Of a stretch of DNA of 64,000 nucleotides, positions 36,349 to 47,290 are shown piece by piece (positions within the stretch are counted from its first letter, which is position 1; each line of letters starts with the position of its first letter). Below the pieces are notes generated by a model that saw only the letters and a program-made list of their open reading frames with translations, did no database searches and was not told the DNA's origin. The stretch is from Trametopsis cervina (Eukaryota > Basidiomycota > Agaricomycetes > Polyporales > Irpicaceae), in the NCBI GenBank assembly GCA_022385755.1, contig MU278359.1:625859-689858 (forward strand), given 5' to 3'. Made by a program: the position numbers and the translations under genes.

Positions 36349-39327
36349 ATGGAGACAACCGTGGTGAATGCCGACATGATCACAGAATTGCGGGGTGCGG
36401 TCCGCGACTGTTCAGAGCGGGGGCTTTCGTTCGCCACGAAGTGGTTAGTAATAAATGCGCTCCGCATTGGAAAACCTAACCGCGTTCGTTTTGCAGGGCA
36501 TCCGACTTGCTACTTTCAATACCCGCTTCAAAACGTGTATCGATACACACGACTGATGCAGTGACCTCCACCCCTGCACGCTCTCGAGGACTGCCGTCCT
36601 CGGTGGGCTTTCCTCCACTCGATCCCCACACCTCTGCCACTTCCTCCGATACCCCGTTAGCGCAGGACAGGCATCCTGATGCTCCTCGACTTCAACCAAT
36701 ACCTACGGAAATACAAGCTCAGGAACGGCAGCTCGAAGCCTTTGAAGAAGATATCATATATGCTGCACAAGCATTGATGAACACTAAGGAATATGTTAGA
36801 GCTGCCCATAGATTACAGGGTTGCAAGAGCGCTAAGGCCACATTCTTGAGGGTGTACAGTCAGTTTTTGGTGAGTCCTCTGGTCGGCATGTGCGCTCAGA
36901 CTCCTTAATAACGAGCAGGTCAAAGGGGAGTGAGCAGAGAGCCGCGCGAGAATGGTACAAACTCGATGGTTCGTCAATATTTATCATCTACCGATCATAG
37001 AGAACTGACTTTGCCCTCAGGTACCAAGATTCAGCCGTCGCTGCCTGTGAACACTATGTTGCGGTCTCTGCTCGAACAGGTTCAGGACGCGACTGATCCC
37101 TGGCTGCTATTTCTGTACGTAATACTTGAGCTCTCGTACTAATGCTATGTTCATGCTCGTGATAGCAAAGCCCTTTTCCTCCGTCGTCTCTCGAGGCGCG
37201 AGGAAGCTCTTGAAAGCGCGTTGTTGTCAATAGCCTCGTGTCCATGGAACTGGTCAACGTGGACCCTAATTGGAGAGTGTCTTGGGGACGGAGAAGAAGT
37301 GGGTACTATGTGGTTTTAGGCTAGCTCTCACCTTGAATAATGTTCGTTACAGTTATCTTCCATGCTGCCTCTCTTCCCGCTCCCTGCCACCCATCCTCTG
37401 GTTCAGATGTTCCAAGTCAAAACGCTCAACACCCTTAGCAATCCTTCTGAGAACGAGCTATCGTTATGCGATAGGCTGCTACAAGAGGACCTCTTTCCCA
37501 ATAGTACCTGGATTATGTCCTTACGTGCCTGCGTGCTCTATCACTTACACGGTTGGTCTTGGTTCACCGTTCACATTTCAGTGCTCACACTGCGAATGCG
37601 CCCAGATTTTGGCCAAGCCGAAGCACAGTTTAAGAAGCTCTTGGAACTTGAGCCGAACAGGGTGGACGACATCGACGTGTACTCGAACATCCTTTATGTC
37701 AATGAGAATCGTTTGGAACTCTCCAAATTAGCGCACGACTTCATCGCTATGGAAAAGGATCGACCAGAGATCTGCTGCCTCATCGGTGCGCACCGCGGCT
37801 ATCGTCTCTTCTCTTTTTACGACGTCAATCTCTGCAGGCAATCTGTACTCCCTTAAATCTGACCACGTCAAGGCAATCAAATATTTCAGACGCGCCACTC
37901 AACTGGATCGCACCTACTTGTCTGCATGGACGCTGATGGGCCACGAATACGTCGAGACAAAGAACTCCCATGCTGCGATAGAAGCATACCGCAAAGCCGT
38001 TGGTGCGCCTGTTTATTTTTAGCGACCAGCGTGTCGGGTGCCGCCCGCGCGCGGTCACGCCCTGTGTACTTACGGCAAAACCTCGTCTTCATCGGTGCAG
38101 ATGTCAACAGGAAAGACTATCGGGCGTGGTACGGTCTTGGTCAGGCGTACGAGCTTCTGAGTATGCAAGAGTATGCGTTATACTACTATCAGCACGCGAC
38201 GTCGCTCAGGTGCGTGTGCCCACACAGCTAGCAATATACCTGGACTGTTGCTGATCATCGTTCTAATGTCTCCGTCGTTCCATTCCACGCGCGCTGTCAT
38301 GGTTGTTGCGCTTCTCCGGGCTTCTTCCTGTCCCTGGCGCATTGTGTCCCCTGTCCGCTGTCGCCATGTGTTCCCGTGGGCCCGCTGGCTTTGCGCAACT
38401 ACCGACCGATTGGTGTCTCCCGAATCTCGCGAATTCCCCGACCAACCTTAACGACGCTTCGTCCCTTTCTTCTTTGGATCACGATGTCGATATATATATG
38501 GATCTATCGATGCTACCGATCCCTGTCTTCGCCTCTCACGTCGATCTTGCCCATTGGGACGCCCCTCCCTGGTTCCTTCCGTACACGCCCTTCATTCTTC
38601 CCTGCCACCCGCGGTGAATAGGCCATACGATGTTCGGATCTGGCAAGCCCTAGGCATGTGCTATCAGGAGATGTCCAGGTACGTGACAGCGGCATGTATT
38701 CTGCTCACTTCTGCTCTCATGTTCTTCACTGGCCGCGCGAGTGTGCTTCTCATCTGGCTTCTGCTTCTCTGCGCGGTGTGTATTACTTTCGGTAACTCAC
38801 GTCGTGCTCCTGGCTTCTTCTAGGTATCGTGAGGCGATCGAGTGCCTGAAACGCGCCCTCATCGGCGCCGATCCGTTCGAGACCGCAATACGGTCGCGGA
38901 TGGCAGACATTCACATGACCATCTGCGAGTATCGGGAGGCGGCGGCATGCCACAGCCACATCATCGAGACGTTCATGGCAGACAGTACGTCTCCCCATCT
39001 TTCCTCCCTACTCAAGATCCCCACTCACCTTGCGCAGACCGTCCAATCGCAGAGTACGCGGCATCGTGTGTGCAGTTCGCGCGGTACCACCTGTACTATG
39101 GCGGCGACAACCTCGAGCTCGCGCGGATGCACATGGAGAACGTCGCAGCGAGCAACTCGGATCAGGCGACGGCGGCTACGGATTTGTTGAAGAAGATCAG
39201 GGCGGAGCTCGCGAGGAAGAGCTCTGCGGCGGGGGCGACGATGGGCGTGCTGGTACCAAGTATGCTCGAGGGCGCGCCGTCAGCGAGCGTCGTGGGTTTG
39301 GGTTTGCCGTCGGATTTTCTAGAGTAA
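36349..39327 (+). CDS. CDC23: Anaphase-promoting complex subunit 8 (Cdc23), TPR protein
   Basis: A gene of about 14 exons. The N-terminus reads [20 protein letters not shown] joined to [12 protein letters not shown]. Hallmarks of Apc8 follow: [38 protein letters not shown] and ECLGDGEE. Tandem TPR repeats are visible: [56 protein letters not shown] and [16 protein letters not shown]8 is a scaffold of the APC/C ubiquitin ligase that drives anaphase and mitotic exit. One intron (about 38,212-38,620) is about 410 nt, far longer than its 45-60 nt siblings. Exon 3 uses an AAG acceptor (TCAAAG) to keep frame. The stop is at 39325-39327. Confidence 0.93.
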
Positions 39328-39561
39328 AAAGCAGCTGTAGGCCTGTATTTGAGTTCTCTTTGGCGCGTATGTTATGATATTACACGCGACGTATGAAGTT
39401 CGAATGTATCGTATTTCACTATTTCACTACGAGCTGTCAGATAGGGCGGCGCACGTGCGCCTTCCCACGCCTCCGCCATCTAAGCGCACATCACATGCAG
39501 GCCGCGTGAGCTCAGACAGCACGGATTGCGAGCGTCGAAAAAGCGAGAGCTGCAGCAGAAG

Positions 39562-41502
39562 ATGGTCGCCGGTTCGTCTTCCTCACCTCATCCATCCACA
39601 GCACACACTTCCGTCGCTCAGTATATTTTACAAACCCATGGCGCGAGTCCGCACACATATGCTGGTGGGAACCTGAATATTCCGCAAGCGGGAGCGGCAT
39701 CGGGGTCGGGGCTGGGGGCGGTTTCGCGGACGCTCTCTGCCTCTTCATCCGCGTCGTCTTCGATGCCCCCGCCGACATCGCCTGCGCCGACTTTTGGTGC
39801 GGCAAGCAGAGGGGAGGGGGAGGCGATTGCCCATCGGCGCGTGAACGGACACGGTCAAGGGGACGGAAGCACGGAAGCCAGTGCAGGAACATTGAGCACG
39901 GGAGTGGGAGGGGCGTTCTATGCGTTCCAGGCGAAGGTCGAGCCGACGGAGGGCACATTGCTCCCTGCGAGTCAGAGCCAGTCGCACACCGCCGATGCCG
40001 GGCCTTCGAACTCAAACTCGAATGCGAATATGAATTGGAATGGGAACGGGAACGGGAACGTTCAGGCTGCAAGGGCTACGCTGGGGAGCACGGTGAATCC
40101 GGAGTTGCATGCGGAGGACGCGCGTAGACGGGGAAGGGCGAAGGGACGGACGGAGGAAGAGGTCGAGGTTATGGGCACGGTCGCGTTTAAGTGCGTATTA
40201 CTTTTTGTTTGCGCACAATGGCAATTTTGTGTCCAAAGCATGGACGTGCTGAGTTCACGCAGAGGAATGTCAGCGGGGTCGATGATCTCGGTTGCATTTC
40301 ATGCACGGAACCTATGCTCTACTACTATTGCTACTGCTACTGCTACCTTCGAGACACTAACATACCCCCCATTCCACAGACTCGCATCGGCACTCGCCCA
40401 AGACCAACTCGCCGTGCTCAACCCAAACCACAACGCGCTCGTCCCCGAGTCAACAAGTGGTGCGGTGGACGCAGTGGACGTACCGTTTGCGGACGCGCAG
40501 GACGCGGTGCGCCGGCTGCTGCCGTACCACGTGTTCCAGCAGCCGCGTGAGGAGCTCCGGGAGGTGCTCGAGCGGCCGTTGAGCGTGCTGCGGGGGTTTG
40601 GGAGCGGCAGCGTGAAGAGCAAAGGGAAGGGGCGCGCGACGGAGGAGGAGGCGGAGGAGGAGAGAAAGTTGTTGCTTTTGAGAGAGGAAGTTATTGGTGC
40701 GTGCTTCTAGGTGTTTATAAAGGCGGTGTGGAACTGACTATGTGTGTGCAGAGACGAAGTTTGCGCTGGACTGTTGGAGGCGGAAGCGGGCGCTTGAGAG
40801 GCGGTTCAGGCGAGCGCGGATCGCCGAGGGCAAGGTGCGCTCTTTCCTGTGCAGCTCGGGATGTCGTTGACTCAACCACCTGCTTAGCACCTCGCACCAG
40901 ACACACAACGATACGTGATAACGCAGCTCGCGTGGGAGAGCGAGCGGCAGGGGCTGTCGGCGTTGCAGTCCGAGTATCGCGCGAGCAAGGCCGAGCTGGA
41001 GAGAGTGGAGAAGATGAAGAAGGCCGCCGCCGCCGCTGCAGCAGCAGCTCAGAGGGCGCAGGCGCAGACGACGACACATACTTCGGTCATGAACACGGCG
41101 AAGTACTATCCCCCTGGCGCGGGAGGGACACCAGTGACGGGATTCGCAGCATACGGGTACGGGGCGGGAACATCATCGTCAGCTCCGGCGGTAGCCGCGA
41201 CGCCGACACCATTGAGCATGCCGATGCAGGTGACGTCGCAGTACATCCCAGTGTCGATCCCGGTGACCTCGCTGACGTCGCTCGCGTCGCTGGGGATCGT
41301 GCCCGTGCCGCCCGACGGGGACGGGACGGGAACGGAGGGACGGGCTCGGCCGCTTGCGATTCTGCGGGGGACGACGCAGAACGGGACGATGGCGAGCGTG
41401 GAGATCGACGTTGGCGGCCTTGGGCCTGGGCAGGCGAGTGGACTGGCGATGCTGTTCAGTGCTCTGACGAGTCGGGACGTGAGTGGTGGTGCGGGCGGAT
41501 GA
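39562..41502 (+). CDS. GLTSCR1-domain protein (possible SWI/SNF-associated subunit)
   Basis: Four exons. The N-terminal ~210 residues are Ser/Gly/Asn-rich and disordered, with an NGNGNGN run. The GLTSCR1 domain follows across introns: LASALAQDQLAVLNPNHNAL, FADAQDAVRRLLPYHVFQQP, ETKFALDCWRRKRALERRFR and HLAPDTQRYVITQLAWESER. The C-terminus has a poly-Ala coiled coil and a Ser/Thr/Pro-rich region. In animals the domain (BICRA/BICRAL) marks the non-canonical BAF remodeller; in fungi the homologue is presumed to join SWI/SNF-type complexes (inference from the family). ATG 39562 is the first in-frame Met; upstream exons cannot be excluded. The first intron (about 180 nt) contains a GCTACT trinucleotide-type repeat near 40,320-40,350. 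Confidence 0.85.
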
Positions 41503-42384
41503 ATCGCATTGGCGTGGGTGGATGATTGCTCACGGTGGATTGTTTACGGTGGCAATAATAGCTCACTGTGGATATGCACACGCATTGGATATGTTGTTGT
41601 GGATATGTTGCTGTTGTTGTTGGTGGAGAAGTGTCGTGAATATATTTTTTCAAGTGTGTGCGCTGGTATGGCCGTAAAGTCCGCGTTGGCGAGATCTGCG
41701 CCTGCTGTGATCGAGTGACTGTGACGTAGGCGAGTGTGTCGTTACTCTCTCTGCTGTCACCGCCCACGCTAGCAGCCACTCGCGCACTCTCCTCCTCGTC
41801 CCGCTTGCTCTCAACGCCCATCTCCTCGCTGCCTCTTCAGCTCTCATCGCCGTCCCGCCCTACGCAGCCACCGCACTGCACTCGGGGGCGCACAACGTGG
41901 GACCGCTGCAATGATGGCCATGCCGGCACGCCAACTGATGTGACGCCGGGGGTGTGTCTGCGTTCGCACCCTCGAAAAAAGAACACACACCCAACCGCGC
42001 AGGGTGGGGGACACGGCCACCTCTCCAAGTTCTCCACCTCCCATCTTTTCCACTGCTCAGAATGGACAACCGCCTTCATCGATCCTCCCTCTCCGCCGCC
42101 AATGGTGTCCTCCCCCGTCCTATATATACTGTCCCCCGCGCCCCTCCCCTCCCTCCTCCCCCAACGCATCCCCTGCCAACCTCGAGCCCGTGATTGGCTC
42201 GTGCCCCCCTGCTCAGCACCAACTACCACCGAGCGCGGACGCCGACGTCGGTCTCTTGTCATTGTGCGTCCCGACATTGTTCGCTCCGACCTTATCTTTC
42301 ATGTTACTCATTGGCGCCCAATTACCGTTCATAGATACCACTGCCACTGTGCGCACCACCGCTGCCACCTCATCCCCTGCCACC
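41503..42384. other. Intergenic region, C-rich upstream of the F-box-like gene
   Basis: About 880 bp. The part 42,000-42,300 is strongly pyrimidine-rich on the + strand, typical of a strong fungal promoter/leader. It includes open frames without stop, but no ATG in good context gives a recognisable protein. Confidence 0.5.
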
Positions 42385-43470
42385 ATGGTCTCGTCACAAA
42401 CACTGACAATGACAATAACGACAACGACGGTCACAACGCCGTCGCTCTTCGCGGACTTGCCGTCTGAGCTCATACTCAACATTCTCGAGCATGCCGCCGC
42501 TGCCTCAGTGGCCACCGCGCTCTCGCTCTCCCGCGTCTCCTCATGGGTGCGCTCCCTCACAGAGCCCTTCCTCTTCCACACCGTCGTGCTGTCGACCTCG
42601 CGTGCCCTCGCGTCATTCCATGCCGCTCTCCTCGCCAAGCCGCCCGCTTTTGCCGCTGCGCACGTCAAGCACCTCGGCATCCTCGCCCCGGGCCCCGTCG
42701 AGACCATCGACAAGGTCCTCGACCGCTGCACAAGCGTCCACAGCCTCGCTTGCGGATTCAGTCTCCCTGCGTACAAAGACCTCCACCCCACCATTTCCTC
42801 CTCTTCGGATGAAGCTACACCGACGCCGGCTGTCGCAGAAGCCGTACCGCAACAACGTCAGCCGCTACAAGCGCTGCATCGCGCGCCCGCACTCAAAGAA
42901 CAACACCTCCTCGCGCTTTCGTGCCGCGACGGATGGGACGTCTCGCTCGTCTCGCCGTCAGTGACGCACTTACGCGTGCACGTCACGTCGCCGCAGCGCC
43001 CATGGTTCCCGCAGGTCGGCGGGAACACCACGCTCGAAGCGAGCAGCTGGGACCTCAGCTACCTCCCCGCACTTACGCATCTCGCCGTCGTCTGGCGTCC
43101 TGCTAAGGGCCAGCGCGTCGAGGACGTCCTTGTGCCGCTTACACGGCTGCTCGGCTCTGAGCCGCACCCCACCCACCGTAACGACCATAATGATGAAGAT
43201 GAGGACCAACACCGGCTGTCGGTGATCCTGATCCAGATTCTGGGGCCACGTAGTGCACAGGCGACGGCCGTGCGCACGCTGAACGAGGCGGCTGTGCGCC
43301 AGGGCGGGCGTGCGGTACGCGTCGTCGCAGAGGCCGCGCCGCTCAGCGCTGTCAGCCAGTGGGAGGACGGCGTCCGGTGCGGCAGTGGCACCGCGAGTGT
43401 CTGGAGTGACGCAGAGGACGTCGTTGCGCGGCGGTTGAGTGCCGTCGCTGCTGCTGCTGCACGGTGCTGA
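42385..43470 (+). CDS. F-box-like protein, intronless
   Basis: A single exon of 361 aa from CACCATGG at 42385. After a Thr-rich start it has an F-box-like segment: LFADLPSELILNILEHAAAA, VATALSLSRVSSWVRSLTEP and FLFHTVVLST. This is the form found in many mushroom F-box/LRR-like proteins. The rest has weak leucine-rich pattern stretches (HVKHLGILAPGPVETI, LPALTHLAVVW) and an acidic/His patch (RNDHNDEDEDQH). Such proteins usually recruit substrates to SCF ubiquitin ligases; this is inference. A longer frame extends upstream to 42004 but its sequence is low-complexity proline, so the later ATG is preferred. Third-position GC is very high. Confidence 0.8.
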   Translation: MVSSQTLTMTITTTTVTTPSLFADLPSELILNILEHAAAASVATALSLSRVSSWVRSLTEPFLFHTVVLSTSRALASFHAALLAKPPAFAAAHVKHLGILAPGPVETIDKVLDRCTSVHSLACGFSLPAYKDLHPTISSSSDEATPTPAVAEAVPQQRQPLQALHRAPALKEQHLLALSCRDGWDVSLVSPSVTHLRVHVTSPQRPWFPQVGGNTTLEASSWDLSYLPALTHLAVVWRPAKGQRVEDVLVPLTRLLGSEPHPTHRNDHNDEDEDQHRLSVILIQILGPRSAQATAVRTLNEAAVRQGGRAVRVVAEAAPLSAVSQWEDGVRCGSGTASVWSDAEDVVARRLSAVAAAAARC

Positions 43471-43726
43471 GCACCCAGCATAGCGCTGCTGTTTGTTTGT
43501 TTTTCGTTCCATATGCATTTCATCCACCCACCACCGCATTGCGCATACATACCCCCTCAGTGGCCCTATGATACCTCATTGTGTGTTTGTTAGAGTATAT
43601 TAATATAATAGAACAGAACCGTTGTAGTTGTACACATATATGTATCTACTTTTTATGCATATCCGACGCATGTTACGTCGTCTGACTGTTCACTGCTGCT
43701 GCTGAACTACTGAGCGCGGCGTTACG
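43471..43726. other. 3' flank of F-box-like gene
   Basis: AT-richer flank with TATATTAATATAATAG and TGTACACATATATG-type segments; nothing else was seen. Confidence 0.4.
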
Positions 43727-44220
43727 TCTGTGAGCCCCGTTTGCACTCGCGCGTGATTTCGCCTTCTCTGCAGAGTGGGTGTGCAATTACGTACGGGCTG
43801 CTATGGCTGGTCGTCTGCCCATATCTTGTGTACAGAAGCTCGGATTTTCGGGTAGGGTGCCGCACTGGGCAATGGTCACGATGTAATCTATGAGGTACGA
43901 TTCGACAGCAGGTCTGTGAGCTCTGCGCGTGATTTTACTTTTCTGCTGGTACTGTACCGGCGTGGGTAAGTACGGCTGGTCGTCTGCACGCAATACAGGA
44001 CCGGGGAGCCGTTGTAGTCACTGGTCACGATGGAAGATATGAGGTACGATTGGATGTTTAGAAGGTGTGAACACTTGTACGTGATTTCTGTATTTCTGGT
44101 GGTACCGGCGTAGGTACATACGGCTGGTCGTCTGAACACATCGTATACACAGGCTCGGATGGCCGAACGAATAGCCGTTCTGGGAGATGGTCACGATGCA
44201 GAGTGTGAGGTAACTTGTAA
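43727..44220 (+). repeat. Degenerate tandem repeat, about three units of 150-190 bp
   Basis: The same ordered blocks recur. They are TCTGTGAG...GCGTGATTT, a block with ACCGGCGTGGGTAAGTA or ACCGGCGTAGGTACATA, then CGGCTGGTCGTCTG, GCTCGGAT, ATGGTCACGATG and TGAGGTACGATT. Units start near 43727, 43913 and 44064; the last lacks the end. Divergence between copies is about 20-30%. No coding capacity spans the units, and there is no clear terminal structure. Confidence 0.75.
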
Positions 44221-45367
44221 TTAAACGGATTGGAGATCATGTCTTACTATGAAGTATACGCACTTCTGTATTTCTCTGTTCTGTATGCTGTTCCCCGAAC
44301 AAAAGATGAGACGAGGAACATCTGCCACGGGATGATCCTCTCGTAACAAGCGTCGAACAACAGACAGAACAGATGAAGTGACATGGGTGCGCTAGGTGCT
44401 TACCTTGTCAGGTGCGACATGCATGATTAGCTCAAGCTCAAGCTCTCGGCACAGGGGCTGCTCTGTGCACCGCGGATCGTCGGGCGATGTGAGGTACGCA
44501 CTGGGCGACTGCGATGATCTGTTTGGCCGTTCGTCGTCTGCCATCTGCCGTCTGCCGTCGGCGCGCTGAGGCGACGCTAGTTTGGCGGGCGTGATCCCCG
44601 TCTGCATCGCGCGTCATATTAGTTTGGTATAAGGAGGTATGTATCGTCCTTGACTCGGGGGTGATCAACGGACAGACGAGCAGGAGATCTGTAGTGTATG
44701 GTCAAAGGTGTGCAGTGTACGGGGCACGTACCATCGACCGCAGCAACTACGCGTGTGCGCGGATCGCGGCTCTTCCAAGTCGTGGATGGTGCGTGCAGTG
44801 CGAGCTAGTAGCAACATTGATCATGAATCGTGAGCTCCTCTAGCCACCAGAGGATACATGTAGGTGTGCAAGCATACCGTATTGCAAGGTCGTCAAATCA
44901 GAATGACAAGCATATTAGTCATGTGATCCTAACCTGTCAGCGACACCAGATAAGATGAGCGCGCCTCATCCACCCACTGGTCACATCGTCCGCGTCAGCA
45001 ACGTCAGCAACGGTCAGCACAACGAATGTACACTTACAAGTGCTGAGGAAGAAAGAAAGAAAAATAACAGCGGCGGAAGGAATATGGAGAGAGGGGATAT
45101 AGAGAGAGCGGCGAGGGATGGCTGAACTGTACACCCGCCCCGCGGCCTCTGTTTTCGCTCTAGTCGTCGTCCTGGGTTGCTTCACCGCGTCCACCACCCT
45201 ATCTTAACCTCTATCTTTCGCTGTGTCCGCCAGCACTCGCACCCAAACTGTACGCCCAGCTTATCGTCCGTTCTCGAGTCGCCGGCATCCTTCGATCGTC
45301 TCCGCCCAGTCGGTATCTCCTGAAGAACACAGCTAAAGCCAGTGCACCAGCGTATATCGGAAGGACG
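44221..45367. other. Intergenic region, 1.1 kb, no gene seen
   Basis: Short simple-sequence patches (for example CGTCTGCCATCTGCCGTCTGCCGTCGG near 44530). No supported gene; the end is the promoter/leader of the hemerythrin-like gene. Confidence 0.45.
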
Positions 45368-46266
45368 ATGAAATCGTGGACGTCTCACGCCGCCTCGCGA
45401 TCTGCGAGGCACGAAGGCGAGGAGCCCGAGCCTGAGCGGGAGGAGGAGGAGGAGGGGAAGGAGGATCCGCGGACACTGAGACGGTGGAATAGGGTTCGTA
45501 GGCTTTCACTTCCGCTCGCTCTTGACGGAGCAGAGTACTGATTATATGCACACACTACCAGCTCGCGGATGGGATGACGCGCTTCCATGATTGGTTCAAG
45601 CAGGAATGTATGTCCACATCTCCTACAGTGCTACCCCTACACATGCTCACACCCGCATCGCAGTCAACACGATATACGAGGTACACCTGCCCGCCTCAAC
45701 TCTCATCATCCGTCACCGCTGACCGCGTTCACAGCTCGCAGACGGCTCATACACTGCACACGGGATGTCCACGCGGGCCTACCTCGCAGAGGCCCAGCAA
45801 CTCCGTAGACGTGCGTCCTCCCCTTCTCTTCTTCCTTCTCTCCCCCTTCATCCGCTCACGAATGAACGAATGCACACAGACCTAACAGCACACCACACGA
45901 TCGAAGAACAGCGCATCTTCCCTGTACTCGCGACGCGCATGCCCAAGTTCGCGAACGCTGACGGTGCGGCACACATCGCGAGCCATCATGCTATACACGA
46001 AGGTGCGTCCCTCCTCCGCGCCACCTGTCGGAGTATCGACGCTGACGCTGATACTGCGCGTGCGCATAGGCCTGGACGCGCTAGGTAAGCTGCTAGCCAA
46101 GTACGCGGCAGACCCTACGACGTATACGCCCGCGGAGATGCGCGCATGCCTGGACGGCTGGCGCGGGGTGCTCTTCAAGCATCTCGACGAGGAGGTGGAG
46201 GACCTATCGGCGGCGAACATGAAAAAGTACTGGAAGCTGCATGAGGTCGACCGGATCCCCTTCTAG
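45368..46266 (+). CDS. Hemerythrin-like (HHE cation-binding) protein
   Basis: Six exons, including a 17-nt microexon (45664-45680). The spliced protein has an acidic N-terminus, then the HHE four-helix pattern: RLADGMTRFHDWFKQEFNTI, YELADGSYTAHGMSTRAYLA, LTAHHTIEEQRIFPVLATRM, HIASHHAIHEGLDALGKLLA and LFKHLDEEVEDLSAANMKKY. The spaced His and Glu residues (H in FHDWF, HH..E, H-x3-H, H-x3-E) are the expected di-iron ligands. Fungal members are cytosolic and of uncertain role, possibly in iron or oxygen/NO sensing (inference). It begins MKSWTSHAAS and ends DRIPF. Short pyrimidine-rich introns with ACAG/CCAG acceptors support the model. Confidence 0.88.
45664..45680 (+). other. 17-nt microexon of the hemerythrin-like gene
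   Basis: TCAACACGATATACGAG is flanked by CGCATCGCAG and GTACACC. It supplies F-N-T-I-Y-E between KQE and LADGSY, as expected for HHE proteins; without it the frame breaks. Confidence 0.8.
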
Positions 46267-46429
46267 CCCTTGTTGCACACAGTCGTACTTTCTGTTTCTT
46301 CTTTTTATCGCACAGATATGTGTAATATATATATCTTATCTTATATACTATGCACCTGCTGAGGCTGAGTGCGAGGTGCTGCACGACGCTACCACCCGCT
46401 GGGACAGCATCTGCGCTGACACGATCACC

Positions 46430-47290
46430 TGACCGCGCCGTAACAATTGAAATGAAGAGCTTCGTCTATACAGTGCAGGGTATCGAGGGTACGATGTCCT
46501 CTATCCGTGTGCTATGCAGACACTTGACCGTCTCGAACGAGAGCGGGCCAAGACCAAACTGAATCGCCGTGGAAGCGTACGGCACTGTACGTTGACCCCG
46601 CGCACGACAATCAAGAATCAGACCTACCCGACCGCCAGCGAGACACCGCTGCGTTCTTGGGAAGGCGGGTGCGATAGCACGCTGTTTGCGCTTCGGGTCG
46701 TACGAACGTAGCAGCCACCGCGCTGCCGTACGCGCCTACGGAATGCCTTATACAGGTCGACCCGTTCTACACCTCATTCCTCGGAACAGAATGCGAGTGA
46801 GAGAATCCAGGAAGAACTTTCTCCTGCAAAGCTCGCCTACTTGTACTTCTTCATCCCATCTGTCAAGCTTGCTCACAGCTACTGCAGGGCTAGGCATCCC
46901 CGGGGTCCGCGCACGGCAAACCCCATGAGACGACAAAGATTCAGACTCGTTCGACGGGTTCTCGCCAAGAGACTCGGAATCGCGACGTCTGGAGCTAGAA
47001 GGCCGTTCTCCGCCTGGGACGCATGCGAGGCGTGGGCAGATGAGATTGTGATTTTGAAAGCCGGGGGAGCGCGCGGAGCGCTGTTACCCCACAACGGGCC
47101 TGTACCGAGAGCACGGGCACGAGTCTATCCGACGCAGAAGTCGCGCGATGTGGCTCGGGCTGAGAAGGCGCGGTGGAGTGGGAATGAGATGAATGTGCTG
47201 CACAGCCTGCCGGCGTTCGAGCGAGGCTGTGCGCGCAACCGAGGGACGGTTAGCGCGTCTTGCGTAGAGTCTGGAAGGCTGCTGCTGTGA
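46430..47290 (+). pseudogene. Decayed gene of unknown family
   Basis: Coding-like stretches follow one another on the + strand but in shifting frames: EELRLYSAGYRGYDVLYPCA and MQTLDRLERERAK (46,450-46,560), ALYVDPAHDNQESDLPDRQR (46,580-46,660, then TAG), VAATALPYAPTECLIQVDPF with YTSFLGTE (46,705-46,795), then a +1 shift into RIQEELSPAKLAYLYFFIPS followed by VKLAHSY and AFSAWDACEAWADE-like sequence, open to 47290. No set of introns repairs all breaks. Most likely a pseudogene of a mushroom protein I cannot name; sequencing errors would be the alternative. Confidence 0.45.

Noticed and set aside
40310..40360. GCTACT-type repeat in the first GLTSCR1-gene intron as a CRISPR or microsatellite locus
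   Set aside because: Only a few imperfect trinucleotide-like units within an intron; no spacers, no wider array.
42004..42384. Longer N-terminus of the F-box-like protein
   Set aside because: The upstream extension is proline-rich low complexity in a pyrimidine-rich leader; the ATG at 42385 has a good CACCATGG context and directly precedes the conserved part.
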